Program-made: the position numbers and the translations under genes | Shown here: positions 1 to 8,393 of the stretch, one piece after another | Position numbering within the stretch: position 1 is the stretch's first letter | How the letters are laid out: the number at the start of each line of letters is the position of its first letter | Source of the DNA: Arthrobacter sp. PGP41 | GTDB lineage: Bacteria > Actinomycetota > Actinomycetes > Actinomycetales > Micrococcaceae | Direction of reading: 5' to 3' | Length of the DNA: 64,000 bases | Assembly: GCF_002953935.1 (NCBI RefSeq) | Contig: NZ_CP026514.1 | Span: 2,480,001-2,544,000 of the forward strand | Notes under the pieces: model-generated | Told to the model about the DNA's origin: nothing | What the model saw: only the letters and a program-made list of their open reading frames with translations | Databases searched by the model: none

Positions 1-1251
1 TGCGTACTGGCTATCGGAGATAGGGCCGCAGGCATGCTACTGGAGCAATCCCATGCCTTGTCTACGTCTCTCCCACTCACCCTGTCAGCCCTCCAGGCGG
101 GAACCGTTTCGTGGCAACACGCCAAGGTAATGGTGGACGAAACCGCCACCCTCGACCGCGAAGCAGCGCGGGCACTTGAAGCTCACTTCCTCGACGCTGA
201 CGCGGCCAATCCTGCCCGCGGTTGTCCGGCCGGCGAGATGCCCGCCTTTAGGTTCCGGCGGAAGGCCAGGACCTGGCGGGAACGCCATCACCCGGACAGC
301 ATTGAAAGACGCCATGCTAAAGGAGTGCAAGACAGGTACCTGGAATACACCCCGGAGCAGGACGGCATGGCACGGGTGTCCGCCTACCTGCCCGCGGACC
401 AGGCGGCTGCGATCTGGAACCGCATCACGGCCATCGCCCGCGGCCTGCAGGGTCCTCACGAGGCCCGGACGCTCACCCAGTTACGGGCAGACGTGTTCGC
501 GGCCGCAGCCCTGCGCAGCAACAACGGCTGCGCCCGCTGCAGCAACGGCATCAGCGGCGAGACCGGGGCCGGGCTGGATGCAGGGGCCAGCGGTCTTGCC
601 GATGTGCCTACGCCCCGGGCCGAAATCCTGGTTACCGTTCCTGTCTTCTCCCTGCTCGGTATGACTGAAGAGTCGGCGATGCTCGACGGGTTCGGACCTA
701 TCCCTGCCTCCATGGCACGGGAGCTGGTGGCCAACGGGGCGGACTCGTTCCACCGGGTGCTCGTGGACCCACGGGACGGGGCACCCCTGGAAATCGGCCG
801 CACCAGTTACCGGCTCACGAAGGCCATGCGGAACTGGCTACGGATGCGTGACGGCAAATGCCCGTTCCCAGGGTGCAGCAACCATTCCCTGGACAACGAG
901 GCAGACCACCTCCTGGCCTGGCACCACGGCGGCACCACCGGAATCAGCAACCTGGGCCAGCCGTGCCCCAAGCATCACCGGCTCAAACACACCAGCGGCT
1001 GGAAACCGGCGCCGGCAACAAAGAACGAGCCGCCCGGCTGGATCTCACCATCAGGACGGAAATACAAAAGCGAACACCAGGACTGGGAACCACCCCACTG
1101 GCCGCGTTCCCTCGCGCCGGAAGCCGGAGAATTGCAACGACAACTGCCGTACCCGCCAATGCCCACCGCCCTGGGCGGGACCGTGGACTACCTAAAGGTA
1201 CCGCCATCTGCCGCAGAACAGTTCCTGCGCGCCTACCTCGATGCCAGATAA
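1..1251 (+). CDS. DUF222/HNH endonuclease-domain protein, 5' partial
   Basis: The reading frame is open from the first base, and the earliest in-window ATG (34) falls inside conserved sequence, so the true start lies upstream of the window. The N-terminal part matches the DUF222 helical region common in actinobacteria (LPLTLSALQAG, then AKVMVDE). The C-terminal part is an HNH domain: CPFPGC, then EADHLLAWHHGG, then NLGQPCPKHHRLKH, which supplies the zinc cysteines and the HNH histidines. The family occurs in many copies per actinobacterial genome and its substrate is not established. It may be a mobile-element or intron-like nuclease or a housekeeping DNA nuclease. The HNH core is intact, so it is probably active. 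Confidence 0.9.
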   Translation, partial: CVLAIGDRAAGMLLEQSHALSTSLPLTLSALQAGTVSWQHAKVMVDETATLDREAARALEAHFLDADAANPARGCPAGEMPAFRFRRKARTWRERHHPDSIERRHAKGVQDRYLEYTPEQDGMARVSAYLPADQAAAIWNRITAIARGLQGPHEARTLTQLRADVFAAAALRSNNGCARCSNGISGETGAGLDAGASGLADVPTPRAEILVTVPVFSLLGMTEESAMLDGFGPIPASMARELVANGADSFHRVLVDPRDGAPLEIGRTSYRLTKAMRNWLRMRDGKCPFPGCSNHSLDNEADHLLAWHHGGTTGISNLGQPCPKHHRLKHTSGWKPAPATKNEPPGWISPSGRKYKSEHQDWEPPHWPRSLAPEAGELQRQLPYPPMPTALGGTVDYLKVPPSAAEQFLRAYLDAR

Positions 1252-1275
1252 CTCCCGGACAAAGCCCAAGGGACC

Positions 1276-1292
1276 CCGCACAAAGCGTGCGG
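1276..1292. terminator. short hairpin between convergent genes
   Basis: CCGCAC and GTGCGG form a 6-bp stem with a 5-nt loop between the convergent HNH gene and the gene ending at 1311. There is no T tract, so a terminator role is only plausible. Confidence 0.35.
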
Positions 1293-1310
1293 AGCCCCTC
1301 GGTGTGTTGC

Positions 1311-1622
1311 TCAAAGGAACGCGTGCTGGCCCACATCTCCGCGCCTCTGGGCTACCTTCATGGCCACCCGAACCGCTTTAACCCGGATGTAGTTAAACGT
1401 CCTCACGACTTCTCCCGGCGACACGTCTCTCTTCTCCAGGGACCACGTGACCAGGCGGTCGTACTCCTCGCGCTCCTCTACGTCCTCAGGTAGGGAACTC
1501 TCGGCCAGAGAAGCCATATACGCATCGGCAAGGCTGTGGCAGTGCTCGCCCGTATTGCGGTTTCTTATAAAGCCAGCCTCCATGGCAGCGGCCAGTTCTG
1601 CGCTGTAGGCGTCTGATTTCAT
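1311..1622 (-). CDS. small hypothetical protein, second gene of a two-gene cassette
   Basis: This is a 103-residue soluble, acidic-to-neutral protein with no family I recognise. Its ATG overlaps the stop of the 425-residue gene upstream by 4 bp (ATGA), so the two are translationally coupled. The sequence is helical throughout and ends in a basic stretch (VRVAMKVAQRRGD). There is no signal peptide or membrane segment. The coupling suggests a partner or accessory of the upstream protein. Function is unknown. Confidence 0.65.
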   Translation of the reverse strand: MKSDAYSAELAAAMEAGFIRNRNTGEHCHSLADAYMASLAESSLPEDVEEREEYDRLVTWSLEKRDVSPGEVVRTFNYIRVKAVRVAMKVAQRRGDVGQHAFL

Positions 1623-2896
1623 TCCTCAGGCGCCTTCTCCGGCGCATCAGCCGTGTCTCGCTTCCGGGACTTGAACAAACCAGCAACCCTTCCGCTCGCT
1701 GCGCCGGTGGCACCGGCCAGGGCACCGCCGAGGCCCTTTACCGCGGTGAGGGCCTGCGGCTGATCTGGGATACCGTCGCCGTCAACGTCCACAGCGCGGA
1801 ACGGGCGGGACACCGCAGCGGCGGCGCTTGCTACCCCTGAGCCCACGGCGGTGGCACCGGTTGCAACTCCTTCTCCAACCGTGCTTGCCGTCCCGGAAAT
1901 CCACGTCCCCGTGGACTTCGCAGCATCCTCCAGAGCGGCGAGTGCACGGTTCTGCTCCACCTCCCCGTCATCGGCATCAGCCTTCGACTTCTCCTGAAGA
2001 GCCAGATGTGCCGGGAACTCCTCCGGAGCCTCAGGGAATGCAGCCCGGGCCGCTTCCACCACATCGCGGCCGAAAACGAACCGGCTGACTCCTCCCGTCA
2101 GCGCGCCAACCCCGTATTCGATCGCGGACTGCTGCTTTCCGCTCAGGGTTTCCCGCACGGAATCCAGCTGGCCCGTCTGCATGGTCCTGACGAGACTTTG
2201 CGCGGCTCCGCTCGGCAGCGTGTCTGCCAGCGTCGTTGCCCAGTGCGACCAGTCACCGCTGGCGGCGGCGAATTTGTGACCAACGCCCACCACTCCATCG
2301 GGAGACGTTTCCGCGACGTCCTTGGCCATGGTCGCGATTTGCTGCTGGCTAACGGAGTCATTGGTGAGCCCGTAAACCAGAGCATGAGCCTGGTCTTGGT
2401 CGAGGTTCATCCCATGTACGTCGGCGAGGGCTAGCCCAAAAACTGCCGTAATCTCGAATTGAAGCTGCTGGTCACCGGCAGGGAGAAACGCGGCCACCCG
2501 CTGGGCCCCGTTTTTCGCAGCACCCATGGCCATGTTCTTCGCGGCTACCTTGGCCGCCTCCTTCGCCGTTACCTGAACAGTCTTCTTCGCGGCCTGCTTG
2601 CCGGCGGTCTTGAGACCGGCGGCCGCGACTCCGCCACCCGGAATCAAGGAAATTCCCACCTCAGCGGCGATGGACCCAGCAGCGATAGCAGCCCCTGCAG
2701 CGGTGATCGATGTGCTGTAGTGGCGCTCCAACAACTTGATAACTTCCGCTGGCGTCGCCTCCGGACGCCGGCGCCGAATCCTCATGACGTACTTGCGGGC
2801 GATCGAGTGACGGGCACTGACCGCCTTCGCGATGTCTGCGTTGGCCTCACCATCATCGAGCTGCGTCTCCAGTGTCACGTCTTCAATCTCGGCCAT
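1619..2896 (-). CDS. hypothetical protein with Gly/Ala-rich hydrophobic stretch and calcium-loop-like motif
   Basis: A 425-residue protein. The ATG at 2896 has a strong AGGAGGGG ribosome site about 8 nt upstream. Residues about 38-60 (RIRRRRPEATPAEVIKLLER) precede a Gly/Ala-rich hydrophobic stretch that may sit on or in the membrane. I recall this arrangement from an uncharacterised actinobacterial family. Alanine-rich helices follow. At residues 370-378, DVDGDGIPD matches the DxDxDG calcium loop of EF-hand or thrombospondin type-3 repeats. The tail is highly charged. It overlaps the 103-residue gene by 4 bp. It has no recognisable catalytic motif, and its role is unknown. Confidence 0.7.
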   Translation of the reverse strand: MAEIEDVTLETQLDDGEANADIAKAVSARHSIARKYVMRIRRRRPEATPAEVIKLLERHYSTSITAAGAAIAAGSIAAEVGISLIPGGGVAAAGLKTAGKQAAKKTVQVTAKEAAKVAAKNMAMGAAKNGAQRVAAFLPAGDQQLQFEITAVFGLALADVHGMNLDQDQAHALVYGLTNDSVSQQQIATMAKDVAETSPDGVVGVGHKFAAASGDWSHWATTLADTLPSGAAQSLVRTMQTGQLDSVRETLSGKQQSAIEYGVGALTGGVSRFVFGRDVVEAARAAFPEAPEEFPAHLALQEKSKADADDGEVEQNRALAALEDAAKSTGTWISGTASTVGEGVATGATAVGSGVASAAAAVSRPFRAVDVDGDGIPDQPQALTAVKGLGGALAGATGAASGRVAGLFKSRKRDTADAPEKAPEE

Positions 2897-3084
2897 TGTG
2901 CTGTCCCCTCCTACCCACAGGCTGGGCCTGGGGCACTTCTTCTGCTGTTCGATCTGCCGCGCAGACCGAAGGAAAGCTCCCCCGCCGCGACGTCATCAGT
3001 GTTCCGCATGATGCGGTGGGACTCCGTGCGCCACGCTGCACAGACTGCGCGCGGCACACGGCCCTCGGTTTTCTACCTCGGCTT

Positions 3085-3756
3085 CTACGGAATCTGGATC
3101 CGCGCCGCCTCCTGCAGCAGCGGATCCGAGATCATCACAGTGGCGGCGCCGGGAGCGATATCAAACGCGATGAAGCCGCGTGACTTGTCCCCCGGCAGTA
3201 CCTCTCCGGAACCAAGCTGGTTGTCGGCAAACATACTGAGGTCGGCCTTGCGCCCGTTGGCATCCTTCGCGGAGAAGTACAGCGGGTTGGACGAGGTCGC
3301 GCCCTTCTCGGTCTCCCAGAGGACGTCCAGGAGCAGGTAGGTGCCGTTCTTCGGCGGCGTGGCAAACGCCGTCGTGCTGACGGTGTCAGTCCTCACCGCG
3401 GAGACAATCGTGATCCGGGCAACGTTGCCGTTGCGCATCTCCACTGTGAAAGGCGTCCCCACCGTCGGTGCGGCAGGCGCCGCGGGTGCGGCAGGTGCCG
3501 CAGGAGCGGCAGGTGCCGCAGGTGCAGGAACCGCCGCGGCCGACGCCGGTGCTGCCGCCGGCTGGGCGGCCTCGGCGGAAGCAGCCGGAACACTGCCATC
3601 GCCGGCAGTGCCCGCTCCCCCGCCGGAGCAGGAGCCAAGCATGATGCCAAGGAGCAGCACGCCGGCGGGGATGACGAAGCGCTTCTTCTTGAAGAACGGC
3701 CGCGGCGCAGGCGCCTGGGCGGCGGGCGGAAAAGGGGCAAAGTTAGGGTGGGTCAT
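3085..3756 (-). CDS. DUF4352-like lipoprotein with Ala/Pro linker
   Basis: A 223-residue predicted lipoprotein. A proline-rich cytoplasmic head and the basic FFKKKR run precede a hydrophobic segment that ends in a lipobox-like LGSC (Cys43). An almost pure Ala/Pro repeat tract (roughly residues 58-97) acts as an extended spacer. The C-terminal half is a beta-sandwich-like domain resembling DUF4352 or telokin-like domains (TFFTV-type start, YLLLDVLWE, then GFIAFDIAPG). Such proteins sit on the outer face of the membrane, and the ligand is unknown. The long head before the lipobox is unusual, so membrane anchoring without lipidation is possible. Confidence 0.75.
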   Translation of the reverse strand: MTHPNFAPFPPAAQAPAPRPFFKKKRFVIPAGVLLLGIMLGSCSGGGAGTAGDGSVPAASAEAAQPAAAPASAAAVPAPAAPAAPAAPAAPAAPAAPTVGTPFTVEMRNGNVARITIVSAVRTDTVSTTAFATPPKNGTYLLLDVLWETEKGATSSNPLYFSAKDANGRKADLSMFADNQLGSGEVLPGDKSRGFIAFDIAPGAATVMISDPLLQEAARIQIP

Positions 3757-3798
3757 GGTGGTGCCTTTCGGTGATGCGGTGGATGCTCCGGAAAACGG

Positions 3799-4461
3799 CT
3801 ACTGCTTTTCCCATTTGCCGCAGCGGGTGGATTTGAAATCCTGGCCGGCGGAGAGTGCCACGGAGGGCCGTCCGCCGCCGGGGAGGTCGTTGTCGATGAT
3901 GTTGCTGCCGTTGCTGCCGGTGGCATAGATGCCCCAGTAGCAGGAGGAGCCGACGTCGGCGGCCGTCCGGTAGGTGCCTGGCTCGATGTCGGTGCCCACG
4001 GTCCAGGTGCCGTCACCGATGGTGTTGGCCGCCTTGGTCTTCTCCGCCCCGGTGACGGCCTCTTCGCGGACCTTCACCGCCGCTTCAGCGGACTTGACCG
4101 CGGCATCGGCTTTTCCAACCTCGGCCTCCCGCGCCGCAACCTTGGACTCGCGGGACGCCATACCCCTTTCGAGGGTGTCGAACTTGCCTTTCAGCGTGGC
4201 GTAGCTGGACAGCGCGGCGTCGCGCTCAATCTCCACCGTCGACTTCTCGTCTGCGAGGGACGCATACGCCTCGCTTGTTTTCGGATCCGGCAGGACAGTT
4301 CCGAACGCGATTCCGCCGGCAAAAAGTACGATGGCGGCACTCGCCAGGAGAATGGGCTTCTTCCGGCTTCGTTTGGTCACGTGGGCGGGCTGACCGGACT
4401 CGGTTTCAACTACGGTCTCGCTCTCCGGCATGTCTGCCGGGCCGATGTCGCTGTTCAACAT
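3799..4461 (-). CDS. membrane-anchored coiled-coil protein with C-terminal extracytoplasmic domain
   Basis: I chose the ATG at 4461, behind AGAGGAAGAG, giving 220 residues. The open frame extends to 4614 but lacks a ribosome site there. One transmembrane helix lies at about 36-56, after the basic RSRKK. A long alanine- and glutamate-rich coiled coil covers about 65-145. A compact C-terminal domain opens with GDGTWTVGTDIEPGTYRT, a pattern shared by many secreted actinobacterial proteins, and contains two cysteines. It is probably a surface protein of unknown ligand. It is transcribed divergently from the R-M operon and shares a 240-bp intergenic region with it. Confidence 0.75.
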   Translation of the reverse strand: MLNSDIGPADMPESETVVETESGQPAHVTKRSRKKPILLASAAIVLFAGGIAFGTVLPDPKTSEAYASLADEKSTVEIERDAALSSYATLKGKFDTLERGMASRESKVAAREAEVGKADAAVKSAEAAVKVREEAVTGAEKTKAANTIGDGTWTVGTDIEPGTYRTAADVGSSCYWGIYATGSNGSNIIDNDLPGGGRPSVALSAGQDFKSTRCGKWEKQ

Positions 4462-4614
4462 CTTCTCTTCCTCTGTTCGTGGATAACCGCTGAACGGCGG
4501 CGGGATACCGATCCCCCAATGCACGGTTTCCCGCCGCCGCCGCAGCTCCGGAAGATTCCCTCTTGGCTGCAGGACGAACTTACGAGCGGACGTCGGCACA
4601 TCCGCCGCAGGCAC

Positions 4615-4634
4615 CTGATAACCCGGGTTATCAG
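4615..4634. promoter_or_regulatory. perfect 20-bp palindrome upstream of the R-M operon
   Basis: CTGATAACCCGGGTTATCAG is a perfect inverted repeat with no spacer. It lies 67 bp before the start of the first R-M operon gene and about 150 bp from the divergent coiled-coil gene. Its position fits an operator for a dimeric regulator, possibly the HTH-bearing product of the first gene itself. The regulator is inferred. Confidence 0.55.
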
Positions 4635-4701
4635 TGCGCAGGCGTCAGTGTCACAGCATCCCGTTAGGCTGATGGGACGATTCCGACTGAAGGGGGCAGC
4701 C

Positions 4702-6765
4702 ATGGACACAGCTACCGGCTCACTGCACATGAGCCTCTCCGATGTAGCTTCCCTTGCGCAGGTCCAGCGGCCGGTGGTCTCCATGTGGCGCAGGCGAAGC
4801 AGCGGAGGACCGCTGCCGTTCCCTGCGGCCGCCGCCACCGCCAACGGAATCGAGCTGTTCGACGCCGACGAGGTCACCGCCTGGCTCCAGGCCACCGGGC
4901 GCGGGAACAACGCGGAAGCTACGAACGACGCCGCCGTGTTCGCGAGGTTGGCCACCCCGGCAGCTGGAGCGCCCCGGGACAGTCGGCAGACCTTCGATGG
5001 CCTCACCTCGCTCCTCGCCCTAAAGGTCATCACCGGGCATATCCTCAGCCGAACCAGCACCGCCGAGCTGCTGGACTCCGCCGATGAGGCTGACCCGGAC
5101 GACGTCTTCCTCTACTCCGAGCTGGAGGCCCTGGGTACTGCACTGCCGGGCCTGGCGAACTTCGCCGACCGGCTTGCAGACAGTGCGTTCAGCGCGCCGG
5201 CAGCGTTCGAGAAACTGCTCGCCCACCGCTTCAAGGCAGGGCTGCGGGAGCAATCAGACACTGCCCTGACGGACGCTGCGCTCAAGCTTGTCAGCACCAC
5301 AGCACTGGAGCTCGCCGCAACCCTGGACCGGAAGCCGCTGTTCGTGGACTCAACGCCGGGTGGCAGCGACGTGATGCTCAGCATCGTGCAGCAGTCCGGC
5401 GAATCAGGCACGGTCACCTTTCTTGCAGCAGATCACGACGGCGGCGCCTCACGGTTTGCCCGCCGCCGCCTGGCAGTGCACGGCGCGGACAGCGCACCGG
5501 TCAAGGTTGACGCCAAAGGCGCCTTCACCGTCAGTGGTCCCGCCGTGCATGTGGCCCAATATCCGGCTCCCGGCGATCCTGCACTGGACACCACCGGTAT
5601 CCTGCTGGGCATCGAGAACATCGTCCTGCAGATGGACGACTCCCAGCGGGCGGTGGTCATTGCCCCCGCCCGAGTGCTGTGCGACCCCCTGCAGGGCGAG
5701 GCCGGGAACCTGCGCGCGGGTCTCCTGCGTTCCGGCCGGGTGCGTGCAATCGTCCGGCTCCAGCCGGGTCTTCTTCGCGCCAAGCCGCGCGAACCGCAGG
5801 CCCTGTGGGTGCTGGGTCCGTCCTTCGCGGAAGTGCCCATCGCCGACCGCTGGACCATGGTGGCGGACCTGAGCACCACCCCGCTCACCCTCGATGTGAG
5901 CCAGGACCTGATCAGCGACGCCGTCGCCTCCATGGGCAGCCGCGCCACCACCCGTGCTCACTCCTTCCGGTTCGCCCGTCTGGTGCAGACGCGCATCCTG
6001 CTGGCCAGCCACGGATCGCTTGTCGGCGTCCCGCCGGCCAGGAGTACGACGGCGGCGCGCGGAATCGAGACAGCGCTGCGGATCGAGGAACTCGTCCGGG
6101 TCCTTTCCGCCGGGGCGGCCGAGCCGCCTGCACTCCCGGCGGTCCAGCCCGCGGCGGCAGGCGATCCGCTCCCGTCCGCAACGGTCCAGGAGCTGATGAA
6201 TACCGGCAACCTCAGGTACGTGAAGGGTGTCCGCCTTGAGGAGGCCGACCTCAACGGCCGGGCCGGGAGCAGGATCCTGGGCCGCGAGGAACTGCTGGAT
6301 CCGCACAATGCCCAGCCGCGCTTCATCACTCTTCTCGATTTCGCCGCCAAATACCCGGCAGGGCGCCTCACCGAGCCCGGTGACGTGGTCTTCTGTACCA
6401 GCCCGCGGCCCGCCGCGGTGGTGGACGCGGAGGGCGGCGCCGTCGTCGTCTTCCCTGCTCGGATCCTGAGGGTAGACCGCGGTGACCCGGGCGGCCTGGC
6501 GCCCGACGTCGTCGCCCGTGACATCAACAGCCTCAACCCTGCGGACAAAACCTGGCGCAACTGGCGGCTGCGCCGCACAGCGGAAGCCCAGCGCCAGCCG
6601 CTAATCAACACCCTGGAGACCCTGCAACACGAGCAGGCCCAAGCCCGCGAACGCCTCAAGCAACTGGAAGAACTCGCTACCCTGATTACGGACGGCGTAG
6701 CGGGCGGAAGCCTCACCCTGACAGACCCTATTACCCACGCCGTACCAGAAGAAGGAACTGCATAA
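4702..6765 (+). CDS. HTH/pseudo-N6-methyltransferase protein with HsdS-like C-terminus
   Basis: The start is the ATG at 4702 behind AGGGGG, giving 687 residues. Residues about 8-60 are a helix-turn-helix (LSDVASLAQVQRPVVSMWRRR). The middle follows the layout of HsdM-type N6-adenine methyltransferases, but motif I reads DSTPGGSD (from about 216) in place of DPxxGSG, and NPPF is absent (YPAPGDP near 286). The later strand region ENIVLQMDDSQRAVVIAPARV is retained. Residues about 500-640 resemble an HsdS target-recognition domain, followed by a coiled coil. It overlaps hsdM by 1 nt. I infer a catalytically dead regulatory or recognition subunit. A divergent but active enzyme is the alternative. 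Confidence 0.75.
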   Translation: MDTATGSLHMSLSDVASLAQVQRPVVSMWRRRSSGGPLPFPAAAATANGIELFDADEVTAWLQATGRGNNAEATNDAAVFARLATPAAGAPRDSRQTFDGLTSLLALKVITGHILSRTSTAELLDSADEADPDDVFLYSELEALGTALPGLANFADRLADSAFSAPAAFEKLLAHRFKAGLREQSDTALTDAALKLVSTTALELAATLDRKPLFVDSTPGGSDVMLSIVQQSGESGTVTFLAADHDGGASRFARRRLAVHGADSAPVKVDAKGAFTVSGPAVHVAQYPAPGDPALDTTGILLGIENIVLQMDDSQRAVVIAPARVLCDPLQGEAGNLRAGLLRSGRVRAIVRLQPGLLRAKPREPQALWVLGPSFAEVPIADRWTMVADLSTTPLTLDVSQDLISDAVASMGSRATTRAHSFRFARLVQTRILLASHGSLVGVPPARSTTAARGIETALRIEELVRVLSAGAAEPPALPAVQPAAAGDPLPSATVQELMNTGNLRYVKGVRLEEADLNGRAGSRILGREELLDPHNAQPRFITLLDFAAKYPAGRLTEPGDVVFCTSPRPAAVVDAEGGAVVVFPARILRVDRGDPGGLAPDVVARDINSLNPADKTWRNWRLRRTAEAQRQPLINTLETLQHEQAQARERLKQLEELATLITDGVAGGSLTLTDPITHAVPEEGTA

Positions 6766-8393
6766 TGCCCCCGAAAGTGAAGGCGGACCTCGCCCCGTCC
6801 ACCATGAAGGAACTCAAGGACACGCTCTGGAAGGCGGCGGACAAGCTCCGCGGCTCGATGGATGCCTCGCAGTACAAGGACGTGATCCTGGGGCTGGTGT
6901 TCCTGAAGTATGTGTCGGACGCGTTCGAGGAGCGGCGCGGACAGATCCAGGCTGAGCTGGAAGCGGACGGGCTCAACGAGGAGCAGATCGCCCAGCTGAT
7001 CGACGACGTGGACGAGTACACCGGCCGCGGCGTGTTCTGGGTGTCGCCCCGGGCCCGCTGGACCTACCTTGCGGAGCACGCGAAGGGGTTGGATGCGGTG
7101 GACGGTGCGACGCCGAAGTCCATCGGGCTGCTGATTGATGAGGCGATGGAGCTCATCATGGCCGATAACAAGTCCCTGGCCGCCACGCTTCCCAAGATTT
7201 ACAACCGGGACAACGTGGACCAGCGCCGGCTGGGTGAGCTGCTGGACCTGTTCAACTCGGCTCGCTTCACCGGGCAGGGCGCCAGCAAGGCGCGCGACCT
7301 GCTCGGCGAGGTGTATGAGTACTTCCTGGAGAAGTTCGCCAAGGCCGAGGGCAAGCGCGGCGGCGAGTTCTACACGCCCGCCGGCGTGGTCCGGGTGCTG
7401 GTGGAGGTGCTGGAGCCGCACAGGGGCCGGGTGTACGATCCCTGCTGCGGTTCGGGCGGCATGTTCGTCCAGGCCGAGAAGTTCCTGGCTGCCCACAACA
7501 TGGAGGGCTCGGACATCTCCGTTTACGGCCAGGAGCTCAATGAGCGCACCTGGCGGATGGCCAAGATGAACCTGGCCATCCATGGGCTGAACGCCAACCT
7601 CGCCTCGCGCTGGGGCGACACGTTCGCCCGTGACCAGCACCCGGAGCTGACCGGGAACAACGGCGCGGACTTCATCATGGCCAACCCGCCGTTCAACATC
7701 AAGGACTGGGCACGTTCCGAATCGGACCCGCGCTGGAAGTACGGCGTGCCGCCGGCCGGCAACGCCAACTATGCGTGGATCCAGCACATCATCTCCAAGC
7801 TGGCGCCCGGCGGCAGCGCAGGCGTGGTCATGGCCAACGGATCCATGTCCTCCAACTCGGGCGGCGAGGGCGAGATCCGCGCCCAGCTGGTGGAGGCCGA
7901 CCTCGTCTCCTGCATGGTGGCGCTGCCCACCCAGCTGTTCCGCAGCACGGGCATCCCGGTGTGCACCTGGTTCTTCGCGAAGGACAAGACCGCAGGCCCG
8001 CGCGGGTCAGTGGACCGTACCGGTCAGGTGCTTTTCATCGACGCCCGGAACCTGGGCTACATGGTGGACCGCGCCGAGCGTGCCCTGTCGGACGAGGACA
8101 TCGCCAAGATCGCCAACACCTACCACTCCTGGCGCGGGACTTCGTCGGCGGTTGAGGCCGGGCTGACGTACGACGACGAGGCGGGCTTCTGCTATTCGGC
8201 CAGCCTCGCGGAGGTCAAGGCAGCGGACTACGCACTGACGCCCGGGCGGTACGTCGGAGCTGCCGACGTGGAGGAAGACGGCGAGCCGCTCGAGGAGAAA
8301 ATCGCCCGGTTGTCTAAGGAGCTGCTTGAGCAGTTCGAGGAGTCCGAGCGGCTGGCGGCAGTTGTGCGCCAGCAATTGGGGCGGGTTTTGTGA
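6765..8393 (+). CDS. hsdM: type I R-M system methyltransferase subunit M
   Basis: A 542-residue N6-adenine DNA methyltransferase subunit. The N-terminal HsdM helical domain (LKDTLWKAADKLRGSMD, then LGLVFLKYVSDAFEERR) is followed by the SAM-binding DPCCGSGGMF (from about 225) and the catalytic ANPPFNI (from about 306). Both motifs are intact. With HsdS it methylates the host recognition site, and with HsdR it forms the restriction complex. Its ATG overlaps the TAA of the pseudo-methyltransferase gene by one base, and its stop overlaps the hsdS start by 4 bp, so the three are one translationally coupled unit. The length is normal for the family. Confidence 0.97.
   Translation: MPPKVKADLAPSTMKELKDTLWKAADKLRGSMDASQYKDVILGLVFLKYVSDAFEERRGQIQAELEADGLNEEQIAQLIDDVDEYTGRGVFWVSPRARWTYLAEHAKGLDAVDGATPKSIGLLIDEAMELIMADNKSLAATLPKIYNRDNVDQRRLGELLDLFNSARFTGQGASKARDLLGEVYEYFLEKFAKAEGKRGGEFYTPAGVVRVLVEVLEPHRGRVYDPCCGSGGMFVQAEKFLAAHNMEGSDISVYGQELNERTWRMAKMNLAIHGLNANLASRWGDTFARDQHPELTGNNGADFIMANPPFNIKDWARSESDPRWKYGVPPAGNANYAWIQHIISKLAPGGSAGVVMANGSMSSNSGGEGEIRAQLVEADLVSCMVALPTQLFRSTGIPVCTWFFAKDKTAGPRGSVDRTGQVLFIDARNLGYMVDRAERALSDEDIAKIANTYHSWRGTSSAVEAGLTYDDEAGFCYSASLAEVKAADYALTPGRYVGAADVEEDGEPLEEKIARLSKELLEQFEESERLAAVVRQQLGRVL

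Noticed and set aside
3470..3540. Ala/Pro repeat as a possible CRISPR-like or mobile repeat
   Set aside because: It is the coding of an Ala/Pro spacer in the lipoprotein; units are degenerate codon repeats without spacers.
5958..7787. 609-codon open frame antisense to the R-M operon head and hsdM
   Set aside because: It spans two genes with clear family motifs on the other strand, and shows no domain of its own.
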